Source: an uncultured Eubacteriaceae bacterium
GTDB taxonomy: Bacteria > Bacillota > Clostridia > Eubacteriales > UBA1433
Length of the DNA stretch: 20,849 nucleotides
NCBI GenBank assembly: GCA_937880125.1
Contig: CALFLU010000035.1
Location: 1-20,849 of the forward strand
Reading direction: 5' to 3'
The position numbers and the translations under genes were made by a program. Positions 15,774-20,849 of this stretch are shown piece after piece. The stretch's first letter is position 1. Each line of letters opens with the position of its first letter. Below the pieces are notes generated by a model that was not told the origin of the DNA, did no database searches, and saw nothing but the letters and a program-made list of their open reading frames with translations.

Positions 15774-16390
15774 GCGCATTTTATGCCTTTTCACGATTTG
15801 TTGCCGATAAATTGTTATCGCTCTTATTTTCCGTGCGCATTGTGGGAAAAGAAAACATTCCTCTTACGGGCAGTTTAATTTTGTGTCCGAACCACACCAG
15901 CACGCTCGATCCGGTGCTGCTGGGGGCCAAGTTGCCCCGGGTGGTGCGCTTTATGGCAAAAGAAGAGCTGCTCAAAACAAAATTTACGAAATGGCTGTTT
16001 AAAAAATATTATGTGATTCCCGCCAAACGCGACGGCACGGATGCCATGGCCATTAAAACGGCGATACGCGTGTTGAGAGAGGGGCAGGTTTTGGGTATCT
16101 TTCCCGAGGGGACCACGAAAAAAGACGGCAAAGAGTTGCTCGACGGCAAGCCGGGGGCGCTGCTCATGTCGCTGCAGACAAAAACGCCGATTATCCCCGT
16201 TGCCATTTGCGGGCGCTATGGGTTTCGCAAAAAAATACGCGTCCATATCGGAGAGCCCATGCGGCTTTATGAGCAATATACGGAAAAAAAATATAAAAGC
16301 GAAGAATTGACACATATTACCAACGATACGATTATGAAGGAGCTGAAGAGCTTGCTTAATGCATGCAAAAGTGAGGCGGACAATGGATAA
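15749..16390 (+). CDS. plsC: 1-acyl-sn-glycerol-3-phosphate acyltransferase
   Basis: Transfers an acyl chain to lysophosphatidic acid to form phosphatidic acid at the inner face of the membrane. Seen: a hydrophobic N-terminal segment around residues 18-32; catalytic NHTSTLD at 48-54 (His49, Asp54); KYYVIPAKRDG; and FPEGT at 118-122, the glycerol-phosphate-binding motif; then IIPVAICG. The 213-residue length fits the family. The ATG lies 25 nt inside cmk. A GGAG at 15761-15764 would suit a later start, but no ATG/GTG/TTG is in frame there, so the overlap start is kept. The gene's end overlaps the ispH start by 8 nt. Confidence 0.92.
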   Translation: MYYAGEKVSAFYAFSRFVADKLLSLLFSVRIVGKENIPLTGSLILCPNHTSTLDPVLLGAKLPRVVRFMAKEELLKTKFTKWLFKKYYVIPAKRDGTDAMAIKTAIRVLREGQVLGIFPEGTTKKDGKELLDGKPGALLMSLQTKTPIIPVAICGRYGFRKKIRVHIGEPMRLYEQYTEKKYKSEELTHITNDTIMKELKSLLNACKSEADNG

Positions 16391-17255
16391 AACAATCCTT
16401 GCCAAGACGGCAGGCTTTTGCTTTGGTGTGGACAGAGCAATCAAAAAATTGGATCAGGCCATTGAAGAACATGCGCGACCCGTTTTTACCATCGGGCCGA
16501 TCATTCACAACAAAAATGTCATAGAGCGCTATGAGCACCAAGGGGTGCGCATTATTGACGGAGCGCAGCAGCTTGACAGTGGCGCCGTGGCGGTGATTCG
16601 CTCTCACGGCGTGGGCAAAGACTGTTATGATGCGCTGGAAAAAAAGGGAGCGCTTACCGTGGATGCCACATGCCCCTATGTGAAGAAAGTGCAGCAAATT
16701 GTTCGACGTCATCATGAACAGGGATACCAAATTCTCATCATCGGCGATGAAAACCATCCCGAGGTCATTGGCGTTAACGGCTGGTGCGACAATCAAGCCA
16801 AAATAATAAATTCAAAAAAAGATGTACTGAATCTGCAAAACTATGGTAGAATATGCGTTGTTGCTCAAACGACAATCATTGAAGCGACATTTCAGGAAAT
16901 TATCAAAGCCATTGAAGAAAAATTTCCCGAAGCCGTTGTGTTTAATACGATTTGTTCGGCAACGGAAGAGCGACAAAACGAAGCGGCACAAATTGCACAA
17001 ACGGTTGACATGATGATTGTCATCGGAGACAAAAAAAGTTCGAATACCAAGAAATTGGCTGAAATTTGCCGTTTATATAATGAGAAAGTATACCAGATAG
17101 AGTCGGCTGCAGAAATAGAGGGCGCGATTTTTTCTGAAGGTGATAAAGTCGGTATTACGGCGGGTGCATCGACACCGGCATGGATAATTAAGGAGGTAGC
17201 CGAAAAAGTATGGAAGAGCAAGCAAACATTCAAGAACAGTACGAAGAAACATTAA
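16383..17255 (+). CDS. ispH: 4-hydroxy-3-methylbut-2-enyl diphosphate reductase
   Basis: Last enzyme of the MEP isoprenoid pathway; a 4Fe-4S protein that reduces HMBPP to IPP and DMAPP. Seen: cluster cysteines Cys13 (AGFCFGV), Cys97 (DATCPYV) and Cys191 (NTICSAT); substrate histidines His42, His75 and His125, with catalytic Glu127 in HPEV; and AGASTPAWIIKEV near the end. The ATG at 16383 is chosen over an in-frame ATG 24 nt upstream because GAGGCGG precedes it and the protein then starts normally. The last 16 codons overlap the S1 gene in another frame and read as a basic tail (KVWKSKQTFKNSTKKH). In many Clostridia IspH is fused to S1; here the reading frames are separate. Confidence 0.95.
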   Translation: MDKTILAKTAGFCFGVDRAIKKLDQAIEEHARPVFTIGPIIHNKNVIERYEHQGVRIIDGAQQLDSGAVAVIRSHGVGKDCYDALEKKGALTVDATCPYVKKVQQIVRRHHEQGYQILIIGDENHPEVIGVNGWCDNQAKIINSKKDVLNLQNYGRICVVAQTTIIEATFQEIIKAIEEKFPEAVVFNTICSATEERQNEAAQIAQTVDMMIVIGDKKSSNTKKLAEICRLYNEKVYQIESAAEIEGAIFSEGDKVGITAGASTPAWIIKEVAEKVWKSKQTFKNSTKKH

Positions 17256-18382
17256 AAAAATTCAGTGTGGGGGACATCGTAGAAGGTGAGATTATATCGG
17301 TCAACAGTGATTCTGTTGTCATGAATATAGGCGGCAAAAGCGACGGCATCATAAAAAAAGACGAATTTTTACTCGATTTGTACGAAGACCTTCTCAGACA
17401 TGCGGCGGTGGGCGACAAGCACAATGTCATGATATTGGCCACCAACGACGGCGCCGGCAACTATGTTTTGTCGCGCATTAAAGTACAAGAGCGAGAAGCC
17501 AAAGAAGAACTGCAAAGAAAATTTGAAAAAGACGAAGTGTTGACGGGTAAAATCATCAAAGCCATCAAGGGTGGTTTGATGGTGGACTTGGGAAGCTTAA
17601 TTGCCTTTATGCCCGCCTCTTGCTATGACATTAAATTCGTCAAAGATTTGGACGCTTTGGTGGGCAGCGAAGTGCAGGGAAGAATTATTGAGTATAACGA
17701 ATCGGCAAACAAAATCATTTTCTCTCGCAAGGCGTTGTTGATGGAAGAATACGAAAAACAGATGGCGGAGAAAAAAGCCGTGATGGAAGAAGCCATCAAA
17801 GACCTTGAAGTGGGTCAGAGTGTCGATGCAAAAATAAAAAATATGACGGATTACAGCGTGTTTGTGGACTTGGACGGTGTGGACGGATTTATTCATATTT
17901 CCGACTTGGCATGGTCTTCGCTCAAACGCCCCGCAGATAAATTCAAAATCGGCCAGGAAGTGAAAGCGAAAATCATTGAACTCGACAAAGAAAATTTCAA
18001 AATAAAACTCAGCATCAAAGCGCTTTTGCCCGATCCTTGGGAAGTGTTTAAAAAGCAATACAGCGAAGGCGACAAGGCCACGGTCGAAATTACTTCTTTG
18101 ATGAAATACGGCGCTTTTGCAAAAGTGATTGACGACGTGGAAGGGCTCATTCACATATCGCAATTTGCGCACCACAAAGTGGACAAACCCGAAGACATGC
18201 TCAAAGTAGGGCAAAATGTAGACGTAATGATTACAAAAATCGACGATGAGAACAAAAAAATCTCGCTGAGCATCAAAGAATTGTTGCCCGTTCCGAAGAA
18301 AAAAATCGAAAAAGACAAGAAGGTGTACGCTGACGGCGATGTGGTGACACTGGGCGATTTGTTCGGAAAAATCGAACTGTAA
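17210..18382 (+). CDS. rpsA: Ribosomal protein S1-like protein with four S1 domains
   Basis: RNA-binding protein with four S1 (OB-fold) domains at about residues 20-91, 107-174, 200-271 and 285-356. Domain 3 (DYSVFVDLDGVDGFIHISDL) and domain 4 (YGAFAKVIDDVEGLIHISQF) carry the classical S1 signature; domains 1 and 2 are more divergent, as in ribosomal S1. At 390 residues it matches the short Bacillota S1/YpfD type. Such proteins help mRNA binding on the 30S subunit, but the need for S1 in Bacillota is less strict than in E. coli. AAGGAGG at 17190-17196 lies within ispH, 13 nt before the ATG, longer than ideal, so translation may depend on coupling to ispH. A terminator follows the stop by 14 nt. 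Confidence 0.92.
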   Translation: MEEQANIQEQYEETLKKFSVGDIVEGEIISVNSDSVVMNIGGKSDGIIKKDEFLLDLYEDLLRHAAVGDKHNVMILATNDGAGNYVLSRIKVQEREAKEELQRKFEKDEVLTGKIIKAIKGGLMVDLGSLIAFMPASCYDIKFVKDLDALVGSEVQGRIIEYNESANKIIFSRKALLMEEYEKQMAEKKAVMEEAIKDLEVGQSVDAKIKNMTDYSVFVDLDGVDGFIHISDLAWSSLKRPADKFKIGQEVKAKIIELDKENFKIKLSIKALLPDPWEVFKKQYSEGDKATVEITSLMKYGAFAKVIDDVEGLIHISQFAHHKVDKPEDMLKVGQNVDVMITKIDDENKKISLSIKELLPVPKKKIEKDKKVYADGDVVTLGDLFGKIEL

Positions 18383-18396
18383 TTTTTCATAAAAAT

Positions 18397-18435
18397 AATA
18401 ACAGGGCATCCGCGTGCTGCCTCTGTTATTTTTTT
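18397..18435 (+). terminator. Intrinsic terminator of the cmk-S1 cluster
   Basis: An 8-bp stem (18397-18404 with 18423-18430) continues into a 4-bp stem (18405-18408 with 18418-18421) past a one-base bulge, with a nine-base loop, and is followed by a run of T's to 18435. It lies 14 nt after the S1 stop. Confidence 0.88.
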
Positions 18436-18477
18436 AGTAAAACATTGACAAAAATATCACAAAATTGAGGACGATTC

Positions 18478-19134
18478 ATGATGAAATATAAAGCCGCATT
18501 GTTTGATTTGGACGGAACGCTTTTGGATTCGCTGGAAGATATGGCGAATTCCATCAACTGCATGCTCGCAGAGAAAGGCTATGAGGCCAGGAGCCTTGAC
18601 GAGGTGCGCAGCTTTGTGGGAAACGGTGTAAAAAAGCTGGTGCAGCGCAGTCTTCCGCCCCATTGCAGCGAGGAGGAATCCGAGGTTTGCCTGACCTGTT
18701 TTAAAAGCCATTACGGCGAAAAAATGCAAGACAAAACCAAGCCCTACGCAGGCATTATCGAGGCGCTTTGCGAGTTGAAACGCCTGGGTGTGCCCATGGC
18801 AATTATTTCCAACAAATATGATGATGCGGTGAAGAAATTGACGAAAGAAATGTTTGGGCAACTCATAGACATTGCCATTGGCACAAGCGCAAAAATACAG
18901 CCCAAACCCGCTGTTGACGGCATTTGCCTGGCACTGGAGATGTTAGGGGTGAACCCTGCGCAGGCGCTGTATTTCGGTGACAGCGAGGTGGATGTTTTGA
19001 CGGCACAGAATGCAAAAATGGATTGTGTGGGTGTTGCCTGGGGCTTTCGCGAGAAAAAAGTGCTGCAAGAGTGCGGTGCCAATTACATCATAACCGAGCC
19101 CGATGAGATCGTGGATTTTTTTATTGCGCCATAA
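18478..19134 (+). CDS. HAD-superfamily phosphatase, phosphoglycolate phosphatase-like
   Basis: HAD hydrolase of the Gph/PpaX-like branch, 218 residues. Seen: motif I FDLDGTLLDS with Asp10 and Asp12; helical cap at about 20-90, including FVGNGVKKLVQRSL typical of phosphoglycolate phosphatases; motif II ISNK at 110-113; motif III Lys143 in QPKP; motif IV YFGDSEVDVLTAQNA at 165-179 with Asp168 and Asp172; and GVAWGF near the end, also typical of Gph. The ATG at 18478 has GAGG a few bases upstream; the next codon is also ATG. The gene stands between two transcription units. The true substrate could be phosphoglycolate, pyrophosphate or another small phosphate ester. Confidence 0.85.
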   Translation: MMKYKAALFDLDGTLLDSLEDMANSINCMLAEKGYEARSLDEVRSFVGNGVKKLVQRSLPPHCSEEESEVCLTCFKSHYGEKMQDKTKPYAGIIEALCELKRLGVPMAIISNKYDDAVKKLTKEMFGQLIDIAIGTSAKIQPKPAVDGICLALEMLGVNPAQALYFGDSEVDVLTAQNAKMDCVGVAWGFREKKVLQECGANYIITEPDEIVDFFIAP

Positions 19135-19156
19135 AGCGGGATGAGCGATTTGTCAA

Positions 19157-19186
19157 TTGACATTTGCTTATTCGGTGGTGTACAAT
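19157..19186 (+). promoter_or_regulatory. Candidate promoter of the opp operon
   Basis: Consensus -35 TTGACA at 19157-19162, 18-nt spacer and -10 TACAAT at 19181-19186. It is the best promoter-like match in the window and implies a leader of about 100 nt before oppB. Confidence 0.65.
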
Positions 19187-19194
19187 GAATAAGG

Positions 19195-19221
19195 TTTACA
19201 TAGATTTTACATATTTACATA
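19195..19221 (+). repeat. Three direct TTTACATA repeats downstream of the opp promoter
   Basis: The octamer TTTACATA occurs at 19195-19202, 19206-19213 and 19214-19221, with starts 11 and 8 nt apart, covering the expected transcription start. It could be an operator, or simply AT-rich leader sequence. Confidence 0.55.
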
Positions 19222-19293
19222 TAAAAAGATTCAATACATGAATAAGCCGTTGACAGATTGACGGTTTTGCAGATTAAAAAACGGAGCATATCA

Positions 19294-20223
19294 ATGGTCA
19301 AATATGTCATAAAACGTATCCTGCAAGCAATTATTGTTGTTTTTCTTATTACCTGTATCACTTTTTTTCTGATGAATTTGGTGCCCGGCGGCCCATTTTT
19401 GAGTGAAAAATCACCCTCTCCGGAAGTTTTAAAGGCCTTGGAAGCAAAATACGGACTGGATAAACCGCTGATCGTTCAGCTGAAAAGTTATATTGGAGAC
19501 TTGTTGAAAGGGGATTGGGGCGTCAGTTTTAAGATGCAGAAAAACAGACCCGTATGGACGATTATATCGGAGATGTTTCCCGTATCGGCAAAAATCGGTG
19601 CCATTGCCTTGGTTTGGGCAGTGCTTTTTGGCGTGCCCATGGGCAGCTATGCGGCCTTTCACAGGGGAAAGAAGGCAGACAGCATTTTGCGGGTGGTAAT
19701 GACCCTGGGCAACCAACCCGGCTTTGTTGTCGCCACGATATTATTGATCCTATTCGGTGTAAAGCTGGGTTGGTTGCCCACGGTGGGGCTCTCTAAGTGG
19801 CAAAGCTATATTTTGCCGTGTTTTGCATTGGCATTTTACCCCATGTGTTATATTGGCAGACTCACGCGTTCCAGTATGCTGGACGTGATTAATCAGGAAT
19901 ATATCAGAACGGCAACGGCCAAAGGGCTGAAGCCGAAAATCATTATTTTTAAACACGCTTTGCGCAACTCTATGATCCCTGTGCTTACGTATTTGGGCCC
20001 GCTGACCGCAGGCATCCTCACAGGCAGCTTCGTTGTCGAGAGCGTGTTTAACATTCCCGGACTGGGAAGGTATTTTGTGCAAAGCATCGCAAACCGCGAT
20101 TATCCCATCATCATGGGCACGACGATCTTCCTTGCCACTTTTATCGTTTTGATGACCCTGGTTGTCGATATTTTGTATAAAGCGGTGGACCCGAGAATCA
20201 ATTTAGCAAAGGGGACAAAATAG
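19294..20223 (+). CDS. oppB: Oligopeptide/dipeptide ABC transporter permease, OppB type
   Basis: Inner-membrane permease subunit of a peptide-type ABC importer (OppB/DppB family). Seen: an N-terminal membrane helix at residues 9-30 ending in NLVPGGPF, the family's periplasmic-loop region with KYGLDKPL and GDWGVSF, five further hydrophobic segments, and the EAA loop EYIRTATAKGLKPKIIIFKH at 202-221 that contacts the ATPase. The C-terminal FNIPGLGRYFVQSI and DPRINLA are characteristic. Length is 309 residues from the ATG at 19294, chosen over upstream in-frame starts because ACGGAGC precedes it and the protein then begins MVKYVIKRIL as in relatives. oppC follows 2 nt after the stop. No substrate-binding protein gene lies upstream in this window. 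Confidence 0.93.
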   Translation: MVKYVIKRILQAIIVVFLITCITFFLMNLVPGGPFLSEKSPSPEVLKALEAKYGLDKPLIVQLKSYIGDLLKGDWGVSFKMQKNRPVWTIISEMFPVSAKIGAIALVWAVLFGVPMGSYAAFHRGKKADSILRVVMTLGNQPGFVVATILLILFGVKLGWLPTVGLSKWQSYILPCFALAFYPMCYIGRLTRSSMLDVINQEYIRTATAKGLKPKIIIFKHALRNSMIPVLTYLGPLTAGILTGSFVVESVFNIPGLGRYFVQSIANRDYPIIMGTTIFLATFIVLMTLVVDILYKAVDPRINLAKGTK

Positions 20224-20225
20224 AC

Positions 20226-20849
20226 ATGGGCAAAAAAGAACATAGAATGCATATGTTCAGCATGCAGCCGCAAGTGGACGCTTATTGCGACGAGAGCGAT
20301 TATGAATTGGCTTCGGCGGCGGAAAAGGAAAGTTTTATCGAAGACAAGCCCAGCATGTCTTATTGGCAGGACGCATGGCGTCGCTTTAAGGCAAACAAAG
20401 TGGCCATGGCTTCGCTTTATACCATTATTGTGCTGGTGTTGTTTGCTTTTATCGGGCCGATGCTCAGCCCCTACGATTATGCGGAGCAAATCAGAGGCTC
20501 GGAAAATTTGGCGCCTTCTTTGGCGCATCCTTTCGGAACAGACAACCTTGGACGCGACAACTTGGTGAGAACGATGTTCGGAACGCGCATTTCGATGATT
20601 ATCGGTGCGGTTGCCAGCTTGATTGTGTTGTTTATCGGTTCGATTTACGGTGCCATTTCGGGCTACTTCGGCGGCATTGTAGACAACATTATGATGCGTT
20701 TTGTGGAACTCATTTACTCTATTCCCGATATTTTAATCGTGCTGTTGCTGGCAACGGTGCTCAAACAGCCCTTGCAGGCGGCCTTTAACAACGCCACGGG
20801 CGATTTTATGCGCAGTTTTGCCACGCTGGGGCCCAGCCTCATTGCGATT
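20226..20849 (+). CDS. oppC: Oligopeptide ABC transporter permease, OppC type (3' truncated by window end)
   Basis: Second permease of the peptide importer; 208 codons are visible and the frame is open to the last base. Seen: a hydrophilic cytoplasmic N-terminus of about 55 residues, WRRFKANKVAMASLY leading into the first membrane helix (about 59-80), the OppC/DppC hallmark HPFGTDNLGRD at 101-111, GTRISMIIGAVA and SIYGAISGYFGG in the next helices, and RFVELIYSIPDI at 158-169. After that, a segment LKQPLQAAFNNATGDFMRSF (179-198) looks like an inserted loop, longer than in E. coli OppC. The ATG is 2 nt after the oppB stop, so translation is probably coupled. The EAA loop and any ATPase or binding-protein genes lie beyond the window. 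Confidence 0.92.
   Translation, partial: MGKKEHRMHMFSMQPQVDAYCDESDYELASAAEKESFIEDKPSMSYWQDAWRRFKANKVAMASLYTIIVLVLFAFIGPMLSPYDYAEQIRGSENLAPSLAHPFGTDNLGRDNLVRTMFGTRISMIIGAVASLIVLFIGSIYGAISGYFGGIVDNIMMRFVELIYSIPDILIVLLLATVLKQPLQAAFNNATGDFMRSFATLGPSLIAI

Noticed and set aside
17597..18409. Long open frame (270 codons) on the minus strand opposite the S1 gene
   Set aside because: The translation is rich in Phe and His, as expected from the reverse complement of Lys/Glu-rich codons; no ribosome binding site, no family resemblance, and the plus-strand S1 gene is certain.
1..20849. Mobile element, phage, CRISPR or defence island
   Set aside because: No transposase, integrase, terminal inverted repeats, spaced direct-repeat array or defence-type genes were seen; nearly all bases are accounted for by recognisable housekeeping genes.

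Overview
The window reads as an ordinary chromosomal stretch of a low-to-mid GC Gram-positive bacterium, most likely class Clostridia in the Bacillota. The grounds are HPr kinase/phosphorylase beside a PHP phosphatase, an MnmM (YtqB)-type wobble-uridine methyltransferase, YdbC, NrdR, a cmk-plsC-ispH-S1 cluster, AGGAGG-type ribosome binding sites, frequent GTG/TTG starts and compact T-tailed terminators. I see no phage, transposon, CRISPR, tRNA or rRNA. The species cannot be fixed from the sequence alone.

Layout. Positions 1-9443 are one rightward run: a CoA-pyrophosphatase-like Nudix protein, pheS and pheT (phenylalanyl-tRNA synthetase), an RsuA/RluB pseudouridine synthase, an unrecognised 147-residue protein, mnmM, an HI0933/YhiN-type flavoprotein, a short CstA transporter and a HAD phosphatase. 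The run ends in a strong hairpin terminator (9473-9514). Positions 9576-12371 are leftward: ydbC, then an esterase, a PHP phosphatase and hprK in a probable hprK-PHP-esterase transcription unit. From 12516 everything is rightward again: a stand-alone 60-residue DUF4177-like gene with its own promoter and terminator; nrdR-nudF-deoB; cmk-plsC-ispH-S1, ending in a terminator at 18397-18435; a second HAD phosphatase; and the start of an oligopeptide ABC permease operon (oppB complete, oppC cut by the window end).

Functionally the window is dominated by translation and tRNA/rRNA modification (pheST, RluB-type enzyme, mnmM, S1), nucleotide salvage and repair of damaged nucleotides (nrdR, two Nudix enzymes, deoB, cmk), lipid and isoprenoid precursors (plsC, ispH), carbon control (hprK) and peptide or pyruvate uptake (cstA, opp). 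Many genes overlap by a few bases or share ATGA stop/start junctions, which points to translational coupling.

The most striking anomaly is in pheS. A 19-nt insertion, itself a diverged repeat of the neighbouring motif-3 codons, throws the essential gene out of frame just before its catalytic arginine. The second is the ispH/S1 junction: two genes that are fused in many Clostridia overlap here out of frame, at a run of five A's where one extra A would join them. I did not find a convincing undescribed multi-gene system; the remaining observations are small regulatory structures and two small unknown genes.
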